DNA of 9,667 nucleotides from Pseudomonadota bacterium. Lineage in GTDB: Bacteria; Pseudomonadota; Alphaproteobacteria; Rhizobiales; Devosiaceae. The position numbers were made by a program, and so were the translations under genes. Every line of letters begins with the position of its first letter. Positions within the stretch are counted from its first letter, which is position 1. The stretch is from the NCBI GenBank assembly GCA_023437755.1, contig JAEZFJ010000101.1, positions 1-9,667 on the forward strand, given 5' to 3'. This document shows, piece after piece, positions 1 to 5,838 of the stretch. The notes under the pieces were generated by a model that worked only from the letters and a program-made list of their open reading frames with translations, was not told the DNA's origin and made no database searches.

Positions 1-342
1 ATGAGCTACTATTCGACGACCGACACCGCCAGCCGTCGCTTCGCCTGGGTGACGTTGAAGCCGGTCACCGGTCGCACCCACCAGTTGCGCGTTCACATGG
101 CCCAGCTCGGTACCCCCATCCTCGACGATCCGCGGTACTTCAACATCGAGAACTACCAGGCAGCCGAAGGGCTGGGGCAGGGGCTGCACCTCCACGCCCG
201 CCGCATTGCGCTGCCTTTGCGCGACGGCCGCCGTCTCGACGTGTCCGCCCCGCTGCCGCCGCATATGCAGCAGAGTTTCGAGGCGCTCGGCTTCGATGCC
301 GATCGCTTTGACGTCAGCCGCGACCCCGAGGACGGCGCGTGA
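1..342 (+). CDS. RluA/RluC-family 23S rRNA pseudouridine synthase, C-terminal part (5' end outside window)
   Basis: This is the last 113 residues of an RluA-type pseudouridine synthase, which isomerises specific uridines in ribosomal RNA. The diagnostic stretch is LKPVTGRTHQLRVHMAQLG at about residues 19-37, followed by PILDDPRY, which matches the conserved substrate-binding and C-terminal core of the family. HLHARRIALP (about residues 62-71) is the other typical block. The catalytic aspartate motif (HRLD-type) would lie upstream and is not in the window, so the ATG at position 1 is almost certainly an internal methionine and the gene is cut by the window edge. The stop TGA is at 340-342. ATP12 follows after 18 bases on the same strand, so the two are probably co-transcribed. 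RluC is the likeliest subtype, but I cannot separate RluC from RluD without the N-terminal S4 region. Confidence 0.9.
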   Translation: MSYYSTTDTASRRFAWVTLKPVTGRTHQLRVHMAQLGTPILDDPRYFNIENYQAAEGLGQGLHLHARRIALPLRDGRRLDVSAPLPPHMQQSFEALGFDADRFDVSRDPEDGA

Positions 343-360
343 CCTCACCGGAGAACACCC

Positions 361-1140
361 ATGCGTGACCAGCTCGAAGAAGCCAGCCGCCACCGCGACG
401 ACGGTTATGGCCGCGCCCAGCACCTCAATCAGGTCGAACTGCCCAAGCGCTTCTACAAGGATGTCGGCGTCGCCCCTGTCGAGGGCGGCTTTGCCGTTAC
501 CCTCGACGGCCGCCAGGTCCGCACCCCGGGCAAGAGGATCCCGATCGCCGTTCCCGCCGCCGCCATCGCCCAGGCAATGGCCGCTGAATGGTCCGCCCAG
601 GGCACCCATATCGACCCGGCAACCATGCCGATGGTGCGTCTCATCAACGCCGGAGTGGAATCAGGCGAGGAACTCGTGCAGGCGCTGCGCGCGGAGGTGA
701 TGAAGTTTGCCGCCGGCGATCTCCTGCTCTATCGGGCCGACAGCCCGCAGGAACTTGTCAGCCAGCAGGAAGTCACCTGGGACAACGCGCTGGTCAAGCT
801 CGCCCGCCATTTCGGCGTCAGTTTCCAGCCCACCGTCGGCATCCTGCACCAGCCACAGCCGCAGCCGACCCTGGATCGCCTCGCGCAGTCTATCGAACAG
901 GAAAATCTGCTGACCCTGACGGCACTTGTCTCCATCACCGGAATCACCGGCTCAGGACTTCTCGCTATCGGATTCCTCCATCAGCTCATTTCCGCCGAAG
1001 AGGTGTGGACGGCGGCGCATCTGGATGAAGATTACCAGATCGCCCAATGGGGCGCCGACGAAGAAGCAATGGAACGCCGCGCCAGGCGCCGCGAGGAGTT
1101 CGACGCCGCCGTCGCGGTGGTGGACGCGCTGCGCGCCTAG
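361..1140 (+). CDS. ATP12 family F1-ATPase assembly chaperone
   Basis: The 259-residue protein matches the ATP12 family, which in mitochondria binds the F1 alpha subunit before assembly of the alpha/beta hexamer of ATP synthase. A similar cytoplasmic role is assumed in alphaproteobacteria. Visible family blocks are LPKRFYKDV (about 29-37), TLDGRQVRTPGK (about 48-59), the EWSAQG...MPMVRLINA segment (about 78-99), DLLLYRAD (about 120) and the C-terminal DEDYQIAQWG (about 222-231), followed by a charged helix rich in Arg and Glu. The length is normal for bacterial members. GGAG at 350-353 sits 7 bases before the ATG and supports this start. It follows the pseudouridine synthase gene by 18 bases. 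Its TAG stop overlaps the folK stop on the other strand. Family identity is firm; the chaperone role is by homology. Confidence 0.93.
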   Translation: MRDQLEEASRHRDDGYGRAQHLNQVELPKRFYKDVGVAPVEGGFAVTLDGRQVRTPGKRIPIAVPAAAIAQAMAAEWSAQGTHIDPATMPMVRLINAGVESGEELVQALRAEVMKFAAGDLLLYRADSPQELVSQQEVTWDNALVKLARHFGVSFQPTVGILHQPQPQPTLDRLAQSIEQENLLTLTALVSITGITGSGLLAIGFLHQLISAEEVWTAAHLDEDYQIAQWGADEEAMERRARRREEFDAAVAVVDALRA

Positions 1141-1146
1141 CCGCGC
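1131..1146 (+). terminator. Possible weak hairpin over the shared ATP12/folK stop codons
   Basis: GCGCG (1131-1135) can pair with CGCGC (1142-1146) around the loop CCTAGC, which contains both stop codons. On the plus strand the stem is followed only by TTTCCC, and on the minus strand by no T-run. It could slow transcription from either side, but it is a poor intrinsic terminator and GC-rich coding DNA often forms such stems by chance. Confidence 0.2.
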
Positions 1147-1580
1147 TTTCCCATCTTGATCACCCAGCCCCGCACATCCGGAGCAATCTCCGCCAGCGGC
1201 TCCAGCACGAAGGCGCGCTCATGGGCGAACGGATGCGGCAGCGTCAGTTGGGCGGTCTTCAGCACCAGCCGGTCATAGGCGATGATGTCGATGTCGATGA
1301 CGCGTGGCCCCCATTTTTCGATGCGCTGGCGGCCCATCTCCAGTTCGATGGCCAGCAGCGCCTGCAACAGCGGTAGCGGCTGCAACTCGGTCTCGATGGC
1401 CAGTGCCATGTTGCAGAAATCCGGCTGGTCGGTTTTCCCCCATGCCGTGGTCATCACCAGTTGCGACTGCGCCGTCACCCGGATTTGCGGATGCGCCTCG
1501 ATCCGCCGCACCGCCTCGCGCAGTTGCGCACGCGGGTCGCCGAGATTGGCCCCGAGGCTGAGCCAGGCCTGATGCGTCAC
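1137..1580 (-). CDS. folK: 2-amino-4-hydroxy-6-hydroxymethyldihydropteridine pyrophosphokinase (HPPK)
   Basis: FolK transfers pyrophosphate from ATP to 6-hydroxymethyl-7,8-dihydropterin, making the substrate for FolP. The 147-residue protein begins with the family motif SLGANLGDP (residues 7-15), has the pterin-site region TTAWGKTDQPDFCN (about 44-57), and carries the ATP/magnesium signature RIEKWGPRVIDIDII (about 85-99) with the two Asp ligands in DID. LPHPFAHERAFVLEPLAEIAPD is the typical C-terminal block. It is slightly shorter than the roughly 160 residues of the Escherichia coli enzyme but shows no missing motif. The start is GTG (1580-1578), which overlaps the folB TGA by four bases (GTGA), so translation is probably coupled. 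A GAGGCGAGG purine-rich stretch lies just upstream. The TAG stop (1139-1137) shares three bases with the ATP12 stop on the opposite strand. Confidence 0.95.
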   Translation of the reverse strand: MTHQAWLSLGANLGDPRAQLREAVRRIEAHPQIRVTAQSQLVMTTAWGKTDQPDFCNMALAIETELQPLPLLQALLAIELEMGRQRIEKWGPRVIDIDIIAYDRLVLKTAQLTLPHPFAHERAFVLEPLAEIAPDVRGWVIKMGKRG

Positions 1581-1963
1581 GCCTCGCCTCGCACACGGTG
1601 CAGTTCCACTGCCGCATAGCCACGCACCATGGCGATCGGCGCCTCGGGCTTGCGCACCCGCACCTTGATCCAGCGGATCGGCGGAAAGGCCGCGAACAGC
1701 GCGGTGGCGATGTTGTGCGCCACCGCCTCGATCAGCTTCATCCGTCGGCCGCTGAAGGCGGCCTCGACCGCCTCGTAGATCTTGCCGTAGTTGACGCTGG
1801 CGGCCAGGTCGTCGGTTGCGGCGGCCTCCGCCAGATCGAGCCCCAGCTCGAGGTCGACATGGAAGCGCTGGCCCAGCCGTTCCTCTTCGGGAAACACGCC
1901 GTGATAGCCGAAAAAGCCGAGGTCATTGAGGATGATGCGGTCGCCGGTGAAAGCATCGCTCAT
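1577..1963 (-). CDS. folB: Dihydroneopterin aldolase
   Basis: FolB cleaves 7,8-dihydroneopterin to 6-hydroxymethyl-7,8-dihydropterin and glycolaldehyde, and can also epimerise the substrate. The 128-residue length is normal for this small octameric cytoplasmic enzyme. Recognisable active-site blocks are GYHGVFPEEERLGQRF (about 19-34, with the conserved Glu), NYGKIYEAV (about 59-67, with the conserved Tyr), LIEAVAHNIA (about 77-86, with the substrate-binding Glu) and the catalytic Lys in VRVRKPEAPI (about 101-110). It lies between folP and folK: its ATG overlaps the folP TGA by four bases (ATGA), and its TGA overlaps the folK GTG by four bases. A strong Shine-Dalgarno sequence inside the 3' end of folP supports the start. 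Identity is firm from both motifs and operon context. Confidence 0.95.
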   Translation of the reverse strand: MSDAFTGDRIILNDLGFFGYHGVFPEEERLGQRFHVDLELGLDLAEAAATDDLAASVNYGKIYEAVEAAFSGRRMKLIEAVAHNIATALFAAFPPIRWIKVRVRKPEAPIAMVRGYAAVELHRVRGEA

Positions 1964-2814
1964 GATTGCAGCTCCTCCTGCTCTGGCGGGCCGTACAGCG
2001 CCGCCTGCGCCACCGTCAGCGCCTCGCGGTTGGCCCGCACGTCATGCACCCGGAAGATGTGCCCGCCCTTGAGGTAGCCGAGCACGCTCGTGGCCACCGT
2101 CCCTGCCACGCGCTCCTCGGGCGGCACGTTCAGCAGGCGTCCGATCATCGACTTGCGCGATGTTCCCACCAGTAGTGGCTGCTCAGCGAACACGTCCAAC
2201 CCGTTCAGTAACGCATAGTTCTCGTTCATGTTCTTGGCAAAACCAAAGCCGGGATCAAGGATCAGGCTGTTCGCTGCTACCCCTACCGCCGCCGCAATCT
2301 CCCGGCTCCGCTCAAGCCAACTCCCCACTGCGTCGACGATCGGCACCGTCCGGTCGCGCGCCTTGTCCCAGTGCATTGCCACCACTGGAACCCCATAAAG
2401 GGCCGCGATCTCGGCCATTTCCGGCGCGCCCTGCAGCCCCGTGACCTCATTGATGATCGTCGCCCCGGCCTGGATCGCCTGGTCCGCCACCAGCGGCTTC
2501 ATCGTGTCGATCGAGATCGGCACGTCGAACCCCTCCGCCACCAGCGCATCGATGACCGGCATCACCCGGTCCAGTTCCTCCTGCACCGACACCGGATCGG
2601 CACCCGGCCGCGTGCTCTCGCCGCCCACATCAATGATGTCGGCGCCCTCGGCGATCATTTGCCGGGCATGCGCCACCGCCGCCTCCACCGCCGCATGCCG
2701 CCCGCCGTCGGAAAAGCTGTCCGGGGTGACATTGAGAATGCCCATGATCAGCGCCCGCTCGCCAAGGATCAGCGGGTCGCGGCCGGGCAGGCGAATGGTG
2801 TGCCGGCTGTGCAT
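1960..2814 (-). CDS. folP: Dihydropteroate synthase
   Basis: FolP condenses 6-hydroxymethyl-dihydropterin pyrophosphate with p-aminobenzoate to give dihydropteroate; it is the target of sulfonamides. The 284-residue protein has all the usual TIM-barrel loops in order: MGILNVTPDSFSDGG (24-38), DVGGESTRPGA (62-72), SIDTMKP (101-107), INEVTGL (121-127), LDPGFGFAKNMNEN (186-199), GTSRKSMIG (217-225) and the C-terminal RVHDV (255-259). The loop residues tied to sulfonamide resistance look wild type: the segment is STRPG without an insertion. INEVTGL, where many homologues have INDVSGG, is a mild variation. The ATG follows the transporter stop by one base (TAG C ATG) and has no clear Shine-Dalgarno sequence, so it probably depends on coupled translation. 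An internal ATG at Met24 is possible but would cut into the first barrel strand. Confidence 0.96.
   Translation of the reverse strand: MHSRHTIRLPGRDPLILGERALIMGILNVTPDSFSDGGRHAAVEAAVAHARQMIAEGADIIDVGGESTRPGADPVSVQEELDRVMPVIDALVAEGFDVPISIDTMKPLVADQAIQAGATIINEVTGLQGAPEMAEIAALYGVPVVAMHWDKARDRTVPIVDAVGSWLERSREIAAAVGVAANSLILDPGFGFAKNMNENYALLNGLDVFAEQPLLVGTSRKSMIGRLLNVPPEERVAGTVATSVLGYLKGGHIFRVHDVRANREALTVAQAALYGPPEQEELQS
1971..1979 (-). promoter_or_regulatory. Ribosome binding site of folB inside folP
   Basis: On the minus strand AGGAGGAGC precedes the folB ATG. The purine-rich core gives spacings of 7 to 10 bases depending on register. It lies in the last codons of folP (encoding Gln-Glu-Glu-Leu), so folB has its own strong site even though its start overlaps the folP stop. 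Confidence 0.75.
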
Positions 2815-2815
2815 G

Positions 2816-4585
2816 CTAGAACGGCCAGATCAGCATCAGCATCGGCACGCCGACGAGCACCACCAGCAGCGACAGCGGCGCCCCTAACCGCCAGTAATCC
2901 CCGAAGCGGTAGCCACCCGGTCCCATCACCAGCGTGTTGCATTGATGCCCGATCGGGGTGAGGAAGGCGCAGCCGGCCCCCACCGCAACCGCGAGCAGGA
3001 AGGCCTCCGGCGCATACCCCAGCGAATTGGCGAAGGTAGCCGCGATCGGCGCCATCACCAGCACGGTCGCGGCATTGTTGAGGAACGGCGTCACAGCCAT
3101 CGCGGCGACCATGATCAGCGCCAGTGCTCCCCAACCGGGCATAACGCTCGCCACCTGTGACAGCAAGCCGGCGATCAAGTCCGTTCCGCCGGTTGATCGC
3201 AGCGTATCCGACACCGGAATGAGGCACGCCAGCATGATCAGGATCGGCGCATCGACCTGAGCATAAACGTCCCGCAGCGGTACCGAGCGGGTGAGCACCA
3301 TTGCTACGGCCGCCGCAAAGAACGCTGCGGCCACCGGCACCATGCCGACCGCCGTGGCTGCCATAGCCACCAGGAGGATGCCGAGCGGGATCAGTCCGTT
3401 GCGGACGCTGCCGAGGCGCAGCCCGCGTTCCACCAGGGGCAGGCAGTCCCACTCCCGCAACAGCTCCGGCAGCCGCTTCAGGTGTCCCTGCAGCAGGATC
3501 ACGTCGCCATTCTGAAAGCGGATTTGCCCCAGTCGCTCCGTCAGCCGCTCGCCGCGCCGGCTGATTGCGAGGAGATTCAACCCGGTCCGGTCGAACAGCG
3601 TCAGTTCCTGCGCGCTGGCACCGATCAGGCCGGAGCTTTCGCCGACCACGGCCTCGATGATGCCGATGTCCGCCGCGTCGCGCGTGGCCGCTCCGCGGCG
3701 CTCCGAGAACACAAGGCCGGACTGCGACACCATCTTGTCGAGCGCGTCCGGTTCGCCCTGGATCAGCAGGATGTCGCCCGCCTTGAGCGTCGCGTCCGGC
3801 AGCGGCGTGCGGCTGTTGCCGTTGGCGCTCACGATCCGTGTGACCATCGCCGCCCCGTCACCGGCAGCCTGAATCTGCGCCACCGACTTGCCGACCGCCG
3901 CCGAGTCCGCCCCCACCCGCGCCTCGGTGGTGTAGTTCTTGATCTCTATGGCCTTGTCCATGCCGGTTTCTTCGCGTCGGCGTTCCGGCAACAGCCAGTA
4001 GAACACCGCCAGAAAGCCGATGCCGACGATCGACAGCGCCGCTCCCACCGGCGTGTAGTCGAACATCCCGAACGGTTGGCCCACCATCTCCTCGCGCACT
4101 CTGGAAACGATGATGTTTGGCGAGGTCCCGATTTGGGTCATGAGCCCCCCGAGCAGGGAACCGAAGGCCATCGGCATCAGGAACATCGAGGGCGAAACGC
4201 CGGACTTTCGCGCCATCTGGAAAGCGATCGGCATCATGATCGCCAGGGCCCCGATATTCTTCACAAAGGCGCTGAGGATGGTCACGATCGTGACGAGCAG
4301 GATCAGTTGCGCGCGCGGCGTGGTGATCCCGGGCGCAAAGCGGCGTACCGCGATTTCCATGATTCCGGAGCGAGAGACGGCAGCGCTCACCACCAGGGCG
4401 CTGCCGACGATGATCACGATATCATCGGAGAAGCCTGAAAACGCTTCCGCCGGGGGCACCAGGCCCAGGGCCAGCGCGGCCAGCAGCGCGCAAACGGCAA
4501 CGACGTCGTAGCGCCAGCGCCCCCAGATGAAGGCGAGCATCATCCCGCCGATCACACCGAAGGCCAGTATCTGTTGCAGGGTCAT
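2816..4585 (-). CDS. SLC13-family permease with two TrkA-C (RCK_C) domains
   Basis: This 589-residue inner-membrane protein has the layout of the bacterial SLC13/DASS-like permeases: hydrophobic helices at about 5-200, a soluble insert at about 205-375, and further helices at about 395-588. The insert looks like two consecutive RCK_C (TrkA-C) domains, ending near ILLIQGEPDALDKM (about 272-285) and VILLQGHLKRL (about 362-372), which in other transporters bind small ligands. Transport signatures are visible in both halves: VKNIGALAIMMPIAF (108-122) with IGTSPNII (152-159), and FLNNAATVLVMAPIA (501-515) with PIGHQCNTLVMGPGGYRFGDY (544-564). The family moves sulfate, dicarboxylates or other anions, usually with sodium; the substrate here cannot be read from sequence. 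It is the first gene of the folate operon. No good Shine-Dalgarno precedes the ATG at 4585; a start at Met15 or Met16 is possible but would shorten the first helix. Confidence 0.9.
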   Translation of the reverse strand: MTLQQILAFGVIGGMMLAFIWGRWRYDVVAVCALLAALALGLVPPAEAFSGFSDDIVIIVGSALVVSAAVSRSGIMEIAVRRFAPGITTPRAQLILLVTIVTILSAFVKNIGALAIMMPIAFQMARKSGVSPSMFLMPMAFGSLLGGLMTQIGTSPNIIVSRVREEMVGQPFGMFDYTPVGAALSIVGIGFLAVFYWLLPERRREETGMDKAIEIKNYTTEARVGADSAAVGKSVAQIQAAGDGAAMVTRIVSANGNSRTPLPDATLKAGDILLIQGEPDALDKMVSQSGLVFSERRGAATRDAADIGIIEAVVGESSGLIGASAQELTLFDRTGLNLLAISRRGERLTERLGQIRFQNGDVILLQGHLKRLPELLREWDCLPLVERGLRLGSVRNGLIPLGILLVAMAATAVGMVPVAAAFFAAAVAMVLTRSVPLRDVYAQVDAPILIMLACLIPVSDTLRSTGGTDLIAGLLSQVASVMPGWGALALIMVAAMAVTPFLNNAATVLVMAPIAATFANSLGYAPEAFLLAVAVGAGCAFLTPIGHQCNTLVMGPGGYRFGDYWRLGAPLSLLVVLVGVPMLMLIWPF

Positions 4586-4596
4586 GGTCTAGTTTG

Positions 4597-4614
4597 GTCC
4601 CGTGGCTGCGGGAC
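4597..4614. promoter_or_regulatory. Dyad GTCCCG-N6-CGGGAC just upstream of the SLC13 start
   Basis: The two 6-base arms are perfect reverse complements with a 6-base loop TGGCTG (plus strand). The dyad ends 11 bases before the transporter ATG on the minus strand, so in mRNA it would form a GC-rich hairpin at the place where a Shine-Dalgarno sequence would be expected. It could be a protein operator or a translational control element; the sequence alone does not decide. Confidence 0.35.
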
Positions 4615-4641
4615 GCAACTCAACGCATCCACACCGCAGCG

Positions 4642-4658
4642 GCAAGAGCAATTCTTGC
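4642..4658. promoter_or_regulatory. Operator-like dyad GCAAGA-N5-TCTTGC
   Basis: This is a 17-base interrupted palindrome with perfect 6-base arms and spacer GCAAT. Its size suits a dimeric helix-turn-helix repressor or activator. It is 57 bases upstream of the transporter ATG and about 254 bases upstream of the hydrolase GTG. No regulator gene is present in the window to match it. Confidence 0.3.
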
Positions 4659-4773
4659 AGTGTCACAGGGTTCCCCGACTCGCTTGTTGGCATTGGACCC
4701 GGCTGAGATGGTGCCGTCAGGTCATGAGGCGCTGGCAGGTGGTGGGTAAAGCAGCAAAATGCCCGCCCGGATC

Positions 4774-4783
4774 AGAAATTTCT
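4774..4783. promoter_or_regulatory. AT-rich perfect palindrome AGAAATTTCT
   Basis: A 10-base uninterrupted palindrome that is unusually AT-rich for this GC-rich DNA, 129 bases upstream of the hydrolase start. It could be a regulator site or an easily melted promoter element. The evidence is only the symmetry and composition. Confidence 0.2.
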
Positions 4784-4900
4784 CGCCAGGGGCTCCGCGG
4801 CAAAGTCGTTGCTTCTGCCCCCGCTTCAACGCGATACGGTTTCGGTGGCATTTGCGCTTTGCTACGGCCGCGCGTACGGAGCGCCGTTGCCGGCATGATG

Positions 4901-4906
4901 AGGAGG
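4901..4906 (+). promoter_or_regulatory. Ribosome binding site AGGAGG that fixes the hydrolase start
   Basis: A perfect AGGAGG sits 5 bases before the GTG at 4912. It decides in favour of GTG 4912 over the upstream in-frame ATG at 4759, whose extra 51 residues are rich in Arg and Cys and resemble no part of the family. Confidence 0.8.
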
Positions 4907-4911
4907 AAGAC

Positions 4912-5826
4912 GTGAAGCAGTTAGTGACCACTTTGGGGCCGTTCGGAAAAGACCAACTCGGCCTCATACTTCCCCATGAGCATGTGTTCGTTGATCTGAG
5001 AACGCCGGACCAGCCAGGCTATGCAGAGGCGAACACGGCGGATGTGGTGGCGCTGATGGCCCCTGAGATCGAAGCGATCAAGGCGCAGGGGGTGACAGCG
5101 CTGGTGGAATGCTCGACGGGCGGCGTTGGCCGGCGGGCCGACCTCGACCTCGCGGTTTCACGGGCGACGGGATTCCCGATCGTTGTGCCGACCGGCAACT
5201 ACCGCGAGCCCTGGATCCCGGACTGGGTCCGGGATGCCACCGAGGCAGAACTCGAAAGCTGGATGCTGAGCGAACTCACCGTCGGCATCGAAGATACGGG
5301 TGTACTGGCAGGTTGGATCAAGTTGAGCGCCGGTGATGACGGCATCACCCCACTGGAGGCGCGTATTTTACGGGCCGCGGCTCGGGCGGCGGCGGCAACC
5401 GGTGCGGTCATCGGCTCCCATACCATCAGGGGACGCGTGGTGATGGACCAACTCGACATCATCGAACGCGAAGGCTACCGGGCCGACCGGTTCATTTCCA
5501 TTCACACTCAGGCCGAGCCCGATTTCGAGCTGCACAAGGCTGTGGCCCTCCGCAGGGCCTGGATCGAGTACGATCATGTGGGGCGTGAGCCGGACTCGGA
5601 GGTCGTGCCGCTGATTCAGAGGGCTGTCGAAGCAGGCCTGGCGGAGCAACTGCTACTCAGCCACGACAGGGGGTGGTTCGATCCCGCTCTGCCCGGCGGG
5701 GGAACACCACAGCCCTACACCCACCTTGTGGGGAGCCTGTTGCCCGCCTTGCGGCAGGCAGGCGTCGAGCAATCCACCATCGTTCGGATGACGGAGATCA
5801 ACCCGTTCGAGGCGTTCGCCCGCTAA
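4912..5826 (+). CDS. Phosphotriesterase-family (amidohydrolase) metallohydrolase
   Basis: The 304-residue protein belongs to the phosphotriesterase/PHP branch of binuclear-metal amidohydrolases, whose members include organophosphate hydrolases, lactonases and enzymes of unknown substrate. All expected metal ligands are visible: His22 and His24 in LPHEHVF, the bridging (normally carbamylated) Lys137 in GWIKLSAG, His170 in IGSHT, His198 in ISIHTQAEPD and Asp252 in LLSHDRGWF. NPFEAF near the C terminus fits the family end. It is a little shorter than the 330-odd residues of classic phosphotriesterases. No signal peptide is seen with the GTG start, so it is probably cytoplasmic. It has no same-strand partner; it diverges from the transporter/folate operon and converges on rimO with 12 bases between stops. 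The first 30 codons contain several codons uncommon in its neighbours (TTA, ATA, AGA, AAA), a mild hint of transfer. The substrate is unknown. Confidence 0.9.
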   Translation: MKQLVTTLGPFGKDQLGLILPHEHVFVDLRTPDQPGYAEANTADVVALMAPEIEAIKAQGVTALVECSTGGVGRRADLDLAVSRATGFPIVVPTGNYREPWIPDWVRDATEAELESWMLSELTVGIEDTGVLAGWIKLSAGDDGITPLEARILRAAARAAAATGAVIGSHTIRGRVVMDQLDIIEREGYRADRFISIHTQAEPDFELHKAVALRRAWIEYDHVGREPDSEVVPLIQRAVEAGLAEQLLLSHDRGWFDPALPGGGTPQPYTHLVGSLLPALRQAGVEQSTIVRMTEINPFEAFAR

Positions 5827-5838
5827 TCGCAAGTCTGC

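Larger units (their letters stand above)
4586..4911. other. Divergent intergenic region with three small dyad symmetries
   Basis: This 326-base gap separates the divergent transporter/folate operon and the phosphotriesterase-like gene, so it should hold both promoters. I found no convincing -35/-10 pair for either gene and no credible small gene or RNA. It contains three dyads: GTCCCG-N6-CGGGAC at 4597-4614, GCAAGA-N5-TCTTGC at 4642-4658 and the perfect palindrome AGAAATTTCT at 4774-4783. These are listed separately as possible regulatory sites. Confidence 0.6.

Noticed and set aside
1598..2961. Several plus-strand open frames across the folate genes
   Set aside because: All are antisense shadows of folB, folP and the transporter 3' end, with skewed His/Arg-rich composition typical of high-GC complements.
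3482..4438. 318-codon plus-strand open frame
   Set aside because: Antisense shadow of the SLC13 gene: extremely rich in Arg, His and Asp, no family resemblance, and the minus-strand protein is clearly real.
4809..4838. TTGCTT ... GATACG as a promoter for the hydrolase gene
   Set aside because: The -35 is fair but the -10 matches only three bases with 18-base spacing; not strong enough to list.
4759..4911. N-terminal extension of the phosphotriesterase-like protein
   Set aside because: The 51 added residues look like noncoding translation (Arg/Cys-rich), and AGGAGG lies just ahead of the GTG at 4912.
4574..4915. 113-codon plus-strand frame filling the divergent intergenic region
   Set aside because: No family resemblance, begins inside the transporter gene on the other strand, no ribosome binding site; treated as chance.
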